Shown piece after piece: positions 10,887 through 21,786 of a stretch of DNA of 64,000 nucleotides. A program made the translations under genes and the position numbers. Positions within the stretch are counted from its first letter, which is position 1. Each line of letters begins with the position of its first letter. Location: assembly GCA_963814905.1 (NCBI GenBank), contig CAWFEM010000021.1:1-64000 (forward strand). Direction: 5' to 3'. This stretch comes from DASWJZ01 sp963814905. Its GTDB lineage: Bacteria > Pseudomonadota > Alphaproteobacteria > Rhizobiales > Afifellaceae. Under the pieces are notes generated by a model. That model was given only the letters and a program-made list of their open reading frames with translations, had not been told where the DNA came from and did no database searches.

Positions 10887-11247
10887 TATGGCCGTGGCCC
10901 GTCTCGATAGCCCGCTGATGTCAACAGTGGATGCTCAGGCGAGCCAAGGAAACCGATAAAACAATTCTCGATTGTCTTAAGCATTCCTTTCCAGTGCCAC
11001 GGTAGATTTCGAATTGCAGCGCAAGGCTTGAAGCGCCGGAAACCGCGGAACTCCGCCTTTTTTTCGCATTCGCCCCATTGTGACAGCGCTGCGTTACCCG
11101 CTCCGGTCGAGTTTTCCGCCGCGGGATTTCGGGGCAAATTGAGCATTCGTTCACTTACAAATTTAACGAGATGCCGACTCGGCACGTGTAGATGTGGCGA
11201 TGCCTCGGGCCACGGTCCGCGTAACAAACCTACGAGGGAGTCTCGTG
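10887..11247. other. Intergenic region upstream of the Flp pilin gene
   Basis: About 360 bp without a supported gene. It is more AT-rich than its surroundings and must carry the pilin promoter and 5' leader. GAGGGAG at 11234-11240 is the pilin ribosome site. I see no tRNA, clear operator or repeat here. Confidence 0.5.
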
Positions 11248-11412
11248 ATGAAAAAGCTTATGTCCTCGTTCGTCCGCAATGAAAGCGGAGCGACGGCGAT
11301 TGAATACGGTCTGATCGCGGCCCTGATTTCGGTCGTGATTATTGGCGTGCTGGCGACTATCGGCACGAACCTGACGGCGAAGTTCAACCAGATCGCCATT
11401 CAGCTGCAGTAA
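11248..11412 (+). CDS. Flp family type IVb pilin
   Basis: A 54-residue prepilin. Flp pilins are cut by a prepilin peptidase and assembled into thin Tad pili for surface adhesion. The short basic leader MKKLMSSFVRNESG is followed by the processing-site motif ATAIEYGL with the conserved Glu and Tyr, then one hydrophobic segment (LIAALISVVIIGVLATIG). The start at 11248 is placed by GAGGGAG about 8 bp upstream; the longer open frame has no pilin features. No tad/cpa assembly genes are in this window, so it is an orphan here. The genes on both sides are unrelated. Confidence 0.93.
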   Translation: MKKLMSSFVRNESGATAIEYGLIAALISVVIIGVLATIGTNLTAKFNQIAIQLQ

Positions 11413-11438
11413 ACGGCGGGCGCCTCGGCGCCTCGCCC

Positions 11439-12374
11439 CTACGCCAAAAATTCTCTCAGCTCAGCTCGCGTCGGCGGATCAGCGCCGACGCGGCTGCAAG
11501 TAATCGCCGCTACGGCGAGCGCGAAATCGAGAATTTCGGCGAGCTCTGCTTCCGTGAGCTTCTCCAGCGCCTCGCGCGCGAGCGCCTTTCTGTCTGAAAG
11601 CGCCGCCAGCAGGCCGCCCATCGCGGAATCGCCGGCGCCGACCGTATCGGCTACCTCCACCTTTCTGGCCTTGCGCGTGATTGCGCCCTGCCGCGCATAG
11701 ATCGTTGCGCCCTCGCTGCCCTGCGTGAAGAGCACGATGCGTGCTTCCTTGGCGAGCCAGCCGGCGGCGAGCGCGGCGACGTCCGCGTCCGGCGCAATCC
11801 ATTCCAGATCGGCCCCGCTCAGCTTGATGACGTGCGCATGCGCGAAGAACGCGTCGAGCCGCGCGCGGTAGCCGGCTTCGTCCTCCACCAGGCTGGCGCG
11901 GATGTTCGGGTCGAAGCTGATGATGCGCCGCTCGGCCTCGCGCTGCATCAGCGCCGCGAAGGCATTGGCCGCCGGAAGCCGGATCAGCGACAACGATCCG
12001 AAATGAAGCGTGCTCACCGCCGGCACGATCTTCTTCATCGTCTCAAGCTGCCAGTGCCGCGCCGCGCACTCCGCGTCGTAGAAGGCATAGCGCGGCTCTT
12101 CGCCTTCCAGATTGACGAAGGCGAGCATCGTCGGTCGATCGAGCCGCTCCACATAGTCCATGGAGACGCCGTTCGTCTCGAGCGTCTGCGCGATCTCGTC
12201 GCCGAAGAAGTCGGTGGAGAGCCCGCCGACGAAGCCGGTCGGCACGTCGAGGCGGGCAAGCGTCAGCGCCACGTTGCCCGGCGAGCCGCCGACGGCCGGC
12301 CGATAGGCGGGCGAGCCGTCACGGGCCTCCGTCGGAAGGAAGTCGATCAGCATTTCGCCGTGGCAAAGGATCAT
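11439..12374 (-). CDS. PfkB-family carbohydrate kinase (fructokinase-like)
   Basis: A 311-residue ribokinase-fold sugar kinase. The N-terminus CHGEMLIDFLP and the segment GGSPGNVALTLARL (sugar binding) resemble fructokinases. The C-terminal PfkB signature with the catalytic Asp is DTVGAGDSAMGGLLAAL. The substrate is inferred, not shown; 2-dehydro-3-deoxygluconate or ribose kinases share the fold. I placed the start at the ATG at 12374 because homologues begin MI(L)-CGE; an upstream GTG adds 14 residues. It is convergent with the pilin gene and about 100 bp downstream of the peptide ABC transporter genes. Confidence 0.88.
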   Translation of the reverse strand: MILCHGEMLIDFLPTEARDGSPAYRPAVGGSPGNVALTLARLDVPTGFVGGLSTDFFGDEIAQTLETNGVSMDYVERLDRPTMLAFVNLEGEEPRYAFYDAECAARHWQLETMKKIVPAVSTLHFGSLSLIRLPAANAFAALMQREAERRIISFDPNIRASLVEDEAGYRARLDAFFAHAHVIKLSGADLEWIAPDADVAALAAGWLAKEARIVLFTQGSEGATIYARQGAITRKARKVEVADTVGAGDSAMGGLLAALSDRKALAREALEKLTEAELAEILDFALAVAAITCSRVGADPPTRAELREFLA

Positions 12375-12476
12375 GGAATTTCGCTTGCGTGGAAGGTTTC
12401 GCGTCTCAGCCTTCACTATGGTGTCGCGCTCATCCGGTCCAGATCAATCGCCGCGCCCGGCCCGGCCCATTCCCGT

Positions 12477-14114
<1,638 letters not shown>

Positions 14115-14118
14115 CGCC

Positions 14119-15237
14119 TCACCGGTCCTTCGGGTCGAGGGCGTCTCTCAGCCCGTCGCCAAGGAAGTTCAGCGCGAAGAGGGTCGAAGTCAGGAAGATC
14201 GAGGGGAAGATCAGGAGCCAGGTGGCTGAAGGGATGTTCTTGGCGCCCTGCGCGATCAAGACGCCCCAGCTTGCCATCGGCTCCTGCACGCCGAGCCCGA
14301 GATAGGAGAGGAAGCTCTCCAGGATGATCACCTGCGGCACCAGGAGCGTCATGTAGACCACGACCGGCCCGAGCGTGTTCGGGATGACATGCCGGCGCAC
14401 GATGGCCGCCGGTGAAACGCCGAGCGCAATCGCTGCCTGCACGTATTCCTGGCGTTTGATCGACAAGGTCTGCCCCCTCACAATCCGCGCCATGTCGAGC
14501 CACAGCACCGCCCCGACCGCGATGAACATCAGCACGAAGTTCCGTCCGAAGAAGACGACGAGCAGGATCACGAAAAAGATGAAGGGAAGCGAATAGAGCA
14601 CGTCGACAATGCGCATCATCACCTCATCGACGCGGCCGCCGAAATAGCCCGACGAGGCGCCGTAGATGACGCCGATCACGACCGCGACGACGCCGGCCAA
14701 AAGGCCGATCGCCAGCGATATCCGCCCGGCCATCAGTGTCCGGCTCAGGAGGTCGCGCCCCGTATTGTCGGTGCCGAAGAGGAAATAGAGGTTGAGGACA
14801 TCTGCCGACATCACCATCGACCGCCCGTCCGCGGCGACGGACTCCACTTCCGCATTGGTGAAGGTCGAGGAGCGGTCGAGGTAGCGCACCACGCGCTCGT
14901 CGATCTTGTCCGGCGTGCTGACGGTGACGCGGATGCGGCCGCCGTCGCGCTCCCACGACACGAGGTTGACGCGCGCCCGGGCGAGCGCGTCCTTCAGAGC
15001 CGGCTCGATCTGCCCTGCGTGCGGGTAAGGCTCAAGGCTCGGCGGAACGCGCACGTAGTCCTGATAGATCGTCGTGAACTGATGCCCCGTCAGATACGGG
15101 CCGATGATGCAGGCGATCGTTATCAACACGAGATAGACGGCGCTCACCGTCGCCGCCTTGTTCGCCCGGAGCCGCAGCCACGCATCGCCCCAGAGCGACC
15201 GGCCGGATGTAGCTGCGGGGATCGCGGCGTCAGTCAT
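14119..15237 (-). CDS. Peptide ABC transporter permease, OppC/DppC type
   Basis: A 372-residue inner-membrane permease. The first transmembrane segment (AATVSAVYLVLITIACIIGP) is followed by a periplasmic insert of about 100 residues, longer than in E. coli OppC. The BPD_transp_1 domain has the EAA loop region EYVQAAIALGVSPAAIVRRH. The start codon overlaps the end of the upstream permease gene by 8 bp, which suggests translational coupling. Confidence 0.94.
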   Translation of the reverse strand: MTDAAIPAATSGRSLWGDAWLRLRANKAATVSAVYLVLITIACIIGPYLTGHQFTTIYQDYVRVPPSLEPYPHAGQIEPALKDALARARVNLVSWERDGGRIRVTVSTPDKIDERVVRYLDRSSTFTNAEVESVAADGRSMVMSADVLNLYFLFGTDNTGRDLLSRTLMAGRISLAIGLLAGVVAVVIGVIYGASSGYFGGRVDEVMMRIVDVLYSLPFIFFVILLVVFFGRNFVLMFIAVGAVLWLDMARIVRGQTLSIKRQEYVQAAIALGVSPAAIVRRHVIPNTLGPVVVYMTLLVPQVIILESFLSYLGLGVQEPMASWGVLIAQGAKNIPSATWLLIFPSIFLTSTLFALNFLGDGLRDALDPKDR

Positions 15238-16153
15238 AACGTACCCGCGGATCGATCCAGGCGTAGAGCAGGTCGACGATCAGGTTGAACGCGATGACGA
15301 AGACCGCGATCACAACCACCGTGCCCATCACCAGCGTGTAGTCGCGGTTCAGGGCCGCATCGACGAAATAGCGCCCAACACCGGGAATGGCGAAGATCGT
15401 CTCCACGATCACCGATCCGGTCAGCAACGCAGCCGCCGCCGGGCCGGCATAGGAGATGATCGGAAGGATCGCGCTTCGCGCCGCGTGCTTGCCCACGACC
15501 GACCATGTGGAGAGGCCGAGGGAGCGCGCCGTGCGCACATGGTTGGAACGCAGCGCCTCGATCATGGAACCGCGCATCAGCCGCGCGACAATGGCGATCT
15601 GTGGCAGCGCCAGCGTGACTACCGGCCCAATCTTGTTGGCGATCCCGCCCCCTCCCCAACCGGCGACCGGCACCCAGGCGAAATAGAGCGCGAAGACGAG
15701 CTGATAGAGCGGCGCGATGACGAAGGTCGGCACCGTGCTGCCGATCGTCGCCGTGGCGATTACGGCATAGTCGCCGCTGCGGTTCTGGTTGAGCGCGGCG
15801 ATCGTGCCGAGGATGGTGCCGACGATGATCGCCAGCGTCAGCGCCGCCGCACCGAGCTGTATGGAAACCGGAAGGCCGACGCGGAAGAGGTCGGCGACGG
15901 TGAAGTCGGGCAGGTTATAGCTCGGGCCGAAATCGCCATGCAGAAGGTTGTTCAGATAGAGCAGGTACTGCCGCCAGAGCGGCTCATCGAGATGATAGAC
16001 GCGCTCCAGGTTTGCCTTGATGGTCGGGTTCAGCCCGCGTTCCTGATTGAAGGGACCGCCCGGCGCGATCCGCATCAAGAAGAACGAGATCGTGACGATC
16101 AGAAAGAGCGTAGGGATGGCGGTCAGAAGCCGCCTGATTACGTAGCGTAGCAT
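15230..16153 (-). CDS. Peptide ABC transporter permease, OppB/DppB type
   Basis: A 307-residue permease with the typical OppB opening MLRYVIRRLLTAIPTLFLIV, a conserved APGGPF motif after TM1, and the EAA loop NHVRTARSLGLSTWSVVGKH. I chose the ATG at 16153 because it gives the standard family N-terminus and follows an AGGG-rich stretch; the open frame extends 7 codons more. It is second in the operon after the binding protein. Confidence 0.94.
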   Translation of the reverse strand: MLRYVIRRLLTAIPTLFLIVTISFFLMRIAPGGPFNQERGLNPTIKANLERVYHLDEPLWRQYLLYLNNLLHGDFGPSYNLPDFTVADLFRVGLPVSIQLGAAALTLAIIVGTILGTIAALNQNRSGDYAVIATATIGSTVPTFVIAPLYQLVFALYFAWVPVAGWGGGGIANKIGPVVTLALPQIAIVARLMRGSMIEALRSNHVRTARSLGLSTWSVVGKHAARSAILPIISYAGPAAAALLTGSVIVETIFAIPGVGRYFVDAALNRDYTLVMGTVVVIAVFVIAFNLIVDLLYAWIDPRVRYD

Positions 16154-16177
16154 CTCCCTGCCCTGCCCCCGCAAGGA

Positions 16178-16211
16178 AGATCGCCGCGCTCCTTTCGGAG
16201 AGCGGCGATCT
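16178..16211 (-). other. Intergenic stem-loop between oppA-like and oppB-like genes
   Basis: Arms AGATCGCCGC and GCGGCGATCT pair perfectly; after one mismatch four more pairs close a 4-nt loop. No T tract follows, so it is not a normal terminator. Such stem-loops after binding-protein genes often stabilise the upstream mRNA and help express the binding protein above the membrane genes; that role is inferred here. Confidence 0.6.
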
Positions 16212-16219
16212 GTTTGCGA

Positions 16220-17800
16220 CTATTCCTTGCTGAGGAAGCGGCTGGGGTGTCGGTCGAGGACGTTGTCCTCCCACCCCTTCAGCCTGTCGGATACGATGGT
16301 GTGGTAGCTGTAGAAGAGCAGCGGCAGCACGCAGAGGTCCCGCGCAACGCCGATCTTCTCCGCGTCCGCAAGCTCGGTCATCCGCTTCGCCGGGTCGGTC
16401 TCGGCCGCGGCCTCGGCCATCAGGTTGTCGTAGTCGGCATTGGAGTAGCCGCTGTAATTGTTGCCGGTCCCGGTCTTGCACAGCGCCAGGAAGTTCTCCG
16501 GGTCCTTGTAGTCGGCGATCCAGCCGGCACGCGCGACGTCGAACTCGCCGTGGTTCTCAAGGTTGGCGTAGTGCGTCTTGGTGTCGGTGTTGAGGAGCGT
16601 CACGTTGACGCCGAGCGGCTTCAGCTGCTCCTGAATGGCGACAGCCGTGTTCTTGTGGTTTTCCGACGTGTTGTAGCGGATCTCCATCTCCAGCGGATGC
16701 TCCGGCGTATAGCCGAGTTCCTCCAGGATCTTCTTGGCCCCGTCCTCACGGTCGAGCTGATCCATCTTGGCGTAGTCGGGAACCTGGCTCTCGTAGCCGG
16801 TAATGCCCGGCGGAACGAACGAGAAGGACGGGATCATCGTGTTCTGCCAGACGCTCTCCGCCAGGAAGTTCCGGTCGATCCCCATCGAGATCGCGTCGCG
16901 AAGCTTCGGATTGGACCAGGGCTCCTCGGTGAGCTTGAAGACGTAGTAATAGGTCCCGAGATAGGGGCCAATTCGGATCTGATCGCCGAACTTCGCCTTG
17001 AGATCAGCCAGTTGTTCGGTCGGAATGTCGTCGTTCGAATCGAGCTCGCCGGCCTCGAAGCGCTTCATCGCGGTCGAGCGATCCTCGGTCGGAATGTAGT
17101 TGACCGTGTCGATCTTCACGTTGGCCGCGTCGTAAAACAGCGGGTTCTTGACGACCTTGACGTGGTCGTTCGGGATGAACTCCGCGAGCGTATAGGCGCC
17201 GTTCGAAACGAGATTGCCCGGCTTCACGAAATCGTCGCCGAACTTCTCAATGTTGGCCTTGCTGATCGCGTAGGTCGCTTGGTGCGTGAGCATCTCGAGG
17301 AAGTACGGCGTCGGCGCGTTGAGGGTGACCTCAAACGTATGGTCGTCAACGGCTTTGACGCCCAATTCCTCCGGCTGCTTTTCGCCGGCGGTGATTGCCT
17401 CCGCGTTCACGACCGGGGCAAGCATGTAGGCGTATTCGGCTCCCGTCGCAGGAGTGACCAGCCGCTGCCAAGAAAAGACGAAATCGTCGGCGGTCACGGG
17501 CGTGCCGTCCGACCATTTTCCGTCCGCGCGAAGCTTGAACGTATAGACGGTTTGATCGTCCGAGACGGTCCAGCTCTCGGCTGCGCCCGGGATGGTCTCG
17601 GCCTTTGCGTTCTCGGTCGTCAGACCCAGGAATAGATCGCGCAGGATATGCGCTTCGTAGACGGTTGACGTCTTGTGGGGGTCGAGGGATTCCGGATCGG
17701 CCGAGTTGCCGCGGTTGAACACAACCTCCGCCGAAGCGGCGCCCGAAAGCATGGCCGCGAGCGCGACGCCGGCTGAGATTTGCACGAGTCGTTTCAGCAT
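16220..17800 (-). CDS. Peptide ABC transporter substrate-binding protein (OppA-like, SBP family 5)
   Basis: A 526-residue periplasmic binding protein. The signal peptide is MLKRLVQISAGVALAAMLSG followed by AASA and cleavage before EVVF. The mature start VFNRGNSADPESLDPHKTST and the SBP_bac_5 segment DPIFYDAANVKID-like region match oligopeptide-binding proteins. A perfect AGGAGG lies upstream of the ATG at 17800; the open frame continues upstream for 50 codons without homology. It is first in the operon with two permeases and a double ATPase. Peptide import is the likely role; the exact ligand is unknown. Confidence 0.94.
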   Translation of the reverse strand: MLKRLVQISAGVALAAMLSGAASAEVVFNRGNSADPESLDPHKTSTVYEAHILRDLFLGLTTENAKAETIPGAAESWTVSDDQTVYTFKLRADGKWSDGTPVTADDFVFSWQRLVTPATGAEYAYMLAPVVNAEAITAGEKQPEELGVKAVDDHTFEVTLNAPTPYFLEMLTHQATYAISKANIEKFGDDFVKPGNLVSNGAYTLAEFIPNDHVKVVKNPLFYDAANVKIDTVNYIPTEDRSTAMKRFEAGELDSNDDIPTEQLADLKAKFGDQIRIGPYLGTYYYVFKLTEEPWSNPKLRDAISMGIDRNFLAESVWQNTMIPSFSFVPPGITGYESQVPDYAKMDQLDREDGAKKILEELGYTPEHPLEMEIRYNTSENHKNTAVAIQEQLKPLGVNVTLLNTDTKTHYANLENHGEFDVARAGWIADYKDPENFLALCKTGTGNNYSGYSNADYDNLMAEAAAETDPAKRMTELADAEKIGVARDLCVLPLLFYSYHTIVSDRLKGWEDNVLDRHPSRFLSKE

Positions 17801-18013
17801 GAATGAGCCTCCTGTCGGGAAGGACGCCGATTTGGCGATTGCCCGAACCCTAACCCTGTCCCGGCGGCCGGACAATCTGCCTTCATCAGGTTGCGAAGGA
17901 GCGGGTGAAATCGCAGAAATCCGCTTGAAGGCGGCGGCCCACTGTCTCACATAGTTGCAAACATGTGACGGCGCGGGAATTGCAACGCGGCGGGGGGAGG
18001 CCTCGCGATCCGA

Positions 18014-18568
18014 ATGCCCGAAATCAGGAAGCGGCCGGCCGCGAGTTCAAACCGTCTCGCGGTCCGCAAGGCACGCTTGAGCGATGTCGACACGCTTTTG
18101 CGGATCGAGGCGGAGACCTTCGCCACCGATGCCTTGAGCCGTCGTAGCTTCCGCCGTCTGGTCCGCAGCCCGAGCGCGGCCGTGCTCGTTGCCAGCCGCG
18201 ACGGGGCGCCGTGCGGCTACGCGCTGGTCCTATTCCGCCGCGGCTCCAGGACGGCCCGCCTCTATTCGATCGCCGTCGCGGCGGGGGAGACCGGCCGCGG
18301 CATCGGCTCGCAGCTTCTCGCAGCCGCCGAGGACGCGGCGCAGAAGCGCGGCGCGGAGCGGCTTCGGCTGGAAGTGCGCGCCGACAACCCGACGGCCATC
18401 CGTCTTTACGAATCCCGCCGCTACAGCCGGATCGGGCTTCGGGAAAATTATTACGAGGACGGGATGACCGCCCTCCTCTTCGCATGCCCACTCCCTCGTC
18501 AAGCCTCCTCCACGCGCGCGCCAACGCGTACGCATTCGCCAAGCCGCCGGCTCCGGCGGGCAGCCTGA
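18014..18568 (+). CDS. GNAT family N-acetyltransferase
   Basis: A 184-residue GNAT-fold enzyme that should transfer an acetyl group from acetyl-CoA to an amine. The acetyl-CoA loop motif is GETGRGIGSQLL, preceded by strand LYSIAVA, with the RimI-like segment RLEVRADNPTAIRLYESRRY. The C-terminal 25 residues are low-complexity Arg, Ser and Thr. It lies 18 bp upstream of the RLAN/ATP-grasp gene on the same strand. This pairing is known from comparative genomics of amidoligases, so it probably acetylates the product or substrate of the ligase rather than ribosomal protein S18. Confidence 0.85.
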   Translation: MPEIRKRPAASSNRLAVRKARLSDVDTLLRIEAETFATDALSRRSFRRLVRSPSAAVLVASRDGAPCGYALVLFRRGSRTARLYSIAVAAGETGRGIGSQLLAAAEDAAQKRGAERLRLEVRADNPTAIRLYESRRYSRIGLRENYYEDGMTALLFACPLPRQASSTRAPTRTHSPSRRLRRAA

Positions 18569-18586
18569 GGGCATTGGAACCGTCTC

Positions 18587-20041
18587 ATGGATAGCTGGGT
18601 GCTCGTTGCCGATCAGCCGCGCGACCTCGTCGCGCGCGACCTTCCGCACGTGGTCGTGTCGTCGGAGGACTACATCGCGCGCCCTTACATGTTCGGCGGC
18701 GCCCGCCAGAAGATCATCATCCTGGCACGCTCCTACAACTACCAGACCGCCGGCTATTATTGCGCGCTGCTCGCCGAGGCGCGCGGTCACCGCGTCCTGC
18801 CGAGCGTGGAGACGATGCTCGATCTGAGAAGTCGTACCCACTACGCGCATGCGCTGCCTGAGCTCGAAGAGGCGTTGAACAGCGATCTCAAGTCCTACGC
18901 CGGCGAACCGCCGGAGACGCTGTGCGTCGCCTTCGGGCTGTCGGAGATCGCCGGCTTCGAGCACTTCGCGCAGGTGCTCTTCGAGTGGTTCCGTGCGCCG
19001 CTCCTCACCGTCGCCTTCAAAGGCGACGGCCGGCGCGCCATCCAGAAGATCGAGCTGACCGCGCTCACCCGCTGCTCGGAAGAGCAGAAGCGCTTCTTCA
19101 CCGATGCGCTGAAGTCCTACACCGGACGCAAATGGCGCGCGCCCAAGCCGCGTTCCGTGCCACGCCACTCGATCGCGGTTCTCTACGATCCGAAGGAAAT
19201 GCTCCCGCCGAGCTCGCTCAAGACATTGAAGCACTGGGCACGGATCGCCGCGCCGCTCGGCGTCGAGGTGGAGCCGATCACCAAGAAGGATCTGTCGCGT
19301 CTCGCCGAGTTCGACGCCCTCTTCATTCGCGAGACCACGTCGATCCGCAACCACACCTACCATTTCGCGCGCCGCGCCATGATGGAGGGGATGCCGGTCA
19401 TCGACGATCCGATCTCCATGATCCGCTGCACCAACAAGGTCTATCTTTGGGAGCGGCTGACGCATGCCGGTCTCCCGGTTCCAGATACGATCGTCATTCA
19501 GGACCCGGACGACGTGAAACAGGCGGCCGACACGCTCGGCTTCCCGGTCGTCGTCAAGATCCCGGACGGCTCCTTCAGCCGTGGCGTCAAGAAGGCCGAC
19601 ACGATGGAGGCCCTGAAAGCGACTGTCGCGGAGTTCTTCAAGGAAACGGACCTGCTGCTCGCACAGCGTTTCGTGCCGACCAAGTTCGACTGGCGCGTCG
19701 GCGTGCTCGCCGGCCAGCCGCTCTTCGTCTGTCAGTACACGATGGCGAAGAAGCACTGGCAGATCGTCCGCCATACGGAAGACGGGACGCCGATCGAAGG
19801 CGGGTTCAAGACGTTCCCGATCGACCAGGTACCGGCGGAGGTGCTCGACGCCGGTGTGCGCGGCGCAAGCCTCATCGGCGACGGCCTCTACGGCGTCGAT
19901 CTCAAGGAGACGCCGGACGGCGTCTTCATCATCGAAATCAACGACAATCCCAACCTCGATCACGGGGTGGAGGATATGGTCTCCAAGTCCGACCTCTGGA
20001 ATCGCCTGACGCGCTGGTTCACGACGCGCATCCTCGTCTGA
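18587..20041 (+). CDS. RimK-like ATP-grasp ligase with N-terminal RLAN domain
   Basis: A 484-residue protein. The N-terminal half (about 1-200) matches the RLAN domain found ahead of RimK-type ATP-grasp ligases (RPYMFGGARQKIIILARSYN region). The C-terminal half is an ATP-grasp fold with VVVKIPDGSFSRGV (nucleotide loop), RFVPTKFDWRVGVL and the metal-binding IIEINDNPNLDHG. RimK relatives ligate amino acids, often glutamate, to a peptide or protein carboxylate. The actual substrate of RLAN-ATP-grasp proteins is not established. It follows the GNAT gene closely and probably shares its transcript. Confidence 0.88.
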   Translation: MDSWVLVADQPRDLVARDLPHVVVSSEDYIARPYMFGGARQKIIILARSYNYQTAGYYCALLAEARGHRVLPSVETMLDLRSRTHYAHALPELEEALNSDLKSYAGEPPETLCVAFGLSEIAGFEHFAQVLFEWFRAPLLTVAFKGDGRRAIQKIELTALTRCSEEQKRFFTDALKSYTGRKWRAPKPRSVPRHSIAVLYDPKEMLPPSSLKTLKHWARIAAPLGVEVEPITKKDLSRLAEFDALFIRETTSIRNHTYHFARRAMMEGMPVIDDPISMIRCTNKVYLWERLTHAGLPVPDTIVIQDPDDVKQAADTLGFPVVVKIPDGSFSRGVKKADTMEALKATVAEFFKETDLLLAQRFVPTKFDWRVGVLAGQPLFVCQYTMAKKHWQIVRHTEDGTPIEGGFKTFPIDQVPAEVLDAGVRGASLIGDGLYGVDLKETPDGVFIIEINDNPNLDHGVEDMVSKSDLWNRLTRWFTTRILV

Positions 20042-20142
20042 TCTCGCGACGGTCCGGGCTGTCACACGGGCTTCAAGCAAACGGCCTAGGGGCTCCCATA
20101 GGGGCTCCGAGCCGGAGCCATCCTTTCCCGAGGAGGGCGTCG

Positions 20143-21729
20143 ATGACACGTTTCACCAAAATTCTGCTCGCCGGCGCTTCGCTTGCCGGCATGGCTTCCG
20201 CCGCGTTCGCGCAACAGCCGCTGCCGCAGGCGAACAATTCCTACTTCATCAAGGCCGCTGCCGAGCTGCAGAAGGCGCTCGCCATGCAGCCGATCACGAC
20301 GCGGGCCAAGCACATCATCCTGTTCATCGGCGATGGCATGAGCATTCCGACCATCACCGCGACCCGCATCTACGAGGGCCAGAAGAAGGGCGTCGACGGC
20401 GAATCCTACCATCTCACGATGGACGGGCTCGACTACGCCGCGCTTTCCCGCACCTACAGCAACGACTTCCAGGTGACCGATTCCGCGCCGAGCGCGACCG
20501 CGATGGTGACCGGCGTAAAGGCGAACAACGACACGATCGGCGTCGACCAGACCGTCGTCGTCGGCGACTGCGCCGGCTCGAAAGGCCATGAGGTCGAGAC
20601 GCTGTTCGAGATGGCGGAAGCGGCGGGCATGGAGACCGGCGTGATCAGCACCGCCCGCATCACCCACGCGACGCCGGCGGCGATGTATTCGCATACGCCG
20701 CACCGCGACTGGGAGGATGACAAGTCGATGACCGCCACCGGGGGAACGCCGGGTGGCGACTGCAAGGACATCGCCGACCAGCTCGTGAACTGGTCAGCCG
20801 GAGACGGCTTTGAGGTCGCGCTTGGCGGCGGCCGCGGCTACTTCCTCCCGGACAGCGCCGCCGACCCGGAGGACGAGGGCAAGACCGGCCACCGCACCGA
20901 CGGCCGCAACCTGACCGAGGAGTGGACGGGCAAGGACAACGACCACGTCTGGGTCTGGAACGAGGAGCAGTTCCAGAAGCTCGACCCGAGCGGCGACGAG
21001 AAGGTGCTCGGCCTCTTCGAAGGCAGCCACATGGAGTACGAGGCCGACCGCGCCAAGGACAAGGGCGGCGAGCCCTCGCTGGCGGAGATGACCAGCTTCG
21101 CCATCAAGCGCCTGATGAAGGACGACAAGGGCTTCGTGCTGATGGTCGAGGGCGGGCGCATCGACCATGCGCATCACGCCGGCAACGCGGCGCGCGCGCT
21201 TGAGGACACGGTCGCCTTCGACGACGCCGTCAAGGCGGCGCTCGACCTGACCGACAAGGAAGACACGCTGATCGTGGTGACCGCGGACCACAGCCATTCG
21301 CTGTCGATCCAGGGCTATCCGAAGCGCAACAACCCGATCCTCGGCCTGGCCCGGGACGGCGACGGCTCGCTGGAGCTCGCCGGCGACGGCGAGCCCTACA
21401 CCACGCTCGCCTACGCCAACGGCCCGGGCGGCGTCTTTCCGGCCAAGCCGAAGGACGGCGCTGCGGAGCCGGCCGGCGTGCGCGAGGACCTGACCGACAC
21501 CGACACGACCTCCGTCGATTTCGTGCAGCAGTCGACGCTGCCGATGTCGTCGGAGACGCATGCCGGCGACGACGTCGCGATCCTGGCGTCCGGCCCCTAC
21601 GCGCATCTCTTCCACGGCATCGTCGACGAGAACTACATCTACCACGTGATGGCGAAGGCCGCCGACCTGATGCAGGACAGCGCCGCGGTCGACCAGCCGA
21701 AGACGCAGGACACGGCGTCGGCTGAGTAA
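20143..21729 (+). CDS. Exported alkaline phosphatase
   Basis: A 528-residue PhoA-superfamily enzyme that hydrolyses phosphomonoesters in the periplasm. The signal peptide runs through MASAAFA before QQPL. The first metal site is FIGDGM (Asp64), the nucleophile is Ser114 in VTDSAPSATAMVTG, and later metal ligands appear in EGGRIDHAHHAG and VTADHSHSL. AGGAGG precedes the ATG at 20143. A much longer open frame runs upstream but is only overlap with the ligase gene. It is 100 bp after the ligase gene and ends at a hairpin. Confidence 0.95.
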   Translation: MTRFTKILLAGASLAGMASAAFAQQPLPQANNSYFIKAAAELQKALAMQPITTRAKHIILFIGDGMSIPTITATRIYEGQKKGVDGESYHLTMDGLDYAALSRTYSNDFQVTDSAPSATAMVTGVKANNDTIGVDQTVVVGDCAGSKGHEVETLFEMAEAAGMETGVISTARITHATPAAMYSHTPHRDWEDDKSMTATGGTPGGDCKDIADQLVNWSAGDGFEVALGGGRGYFLPDSAADPEDEGKTGHRTDGRNLTEEWTGKDNDHVWVWNEEQFQKLDPSGDEKVLGLFEGSHMEYEADRAKDKGGEPSLAEMTSFAIKRLMKDDKGFVLMVEGGRIDHAHHAGNAARALEDTVAFDDAVKAALDLTDKEDTLIVVTADHSHSLSIQGYPKRNNPILGLARDGDGSLELAGDGEPYTTLAYANGPGGVFPAKPKDGAAEPAGVREDLTDTDTTSVDFVQQSTLPMSSETHAGDDVAILASGPYAHLFHGIVDENYIYHVMAKAADLMQDSAAVDQPKTQDTASAE

Positions 21730-21737
21730 GAACTACT

Positions 21738-21775
21738 TTGGAGGCGCCGTTCGCGCGGCGCCTCCAATAATATTT
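21738..21775 (+). terminator. Hairpin terminator after the alkaline phosphatase gene
   Basis: Arms TTGGAGGCGCC and GGCGCCTCCAA form a strong stem with an AT-rich tail (TAATATTTA) rather than a pure T run, 8 bp after the stop codon. Confidence 0.65.
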
Positions 21776-21786
21776 AGGCGCATTCC

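Noticed and set aside
16178..16211. Rho-independent terminator between the oppA-like and oppB-like genes
   Set aside because: The stem is strong but no T tract follows, and the downstream transporter genes need read-through.
18922..20142. N-terminal extension of the alkaline phosphatase frame
   Set aside because: It overlaps the ATP-grasp ligase gene in another frame and carries no homology; the ATG at 20143 has a signal peptide and AGGAGG.
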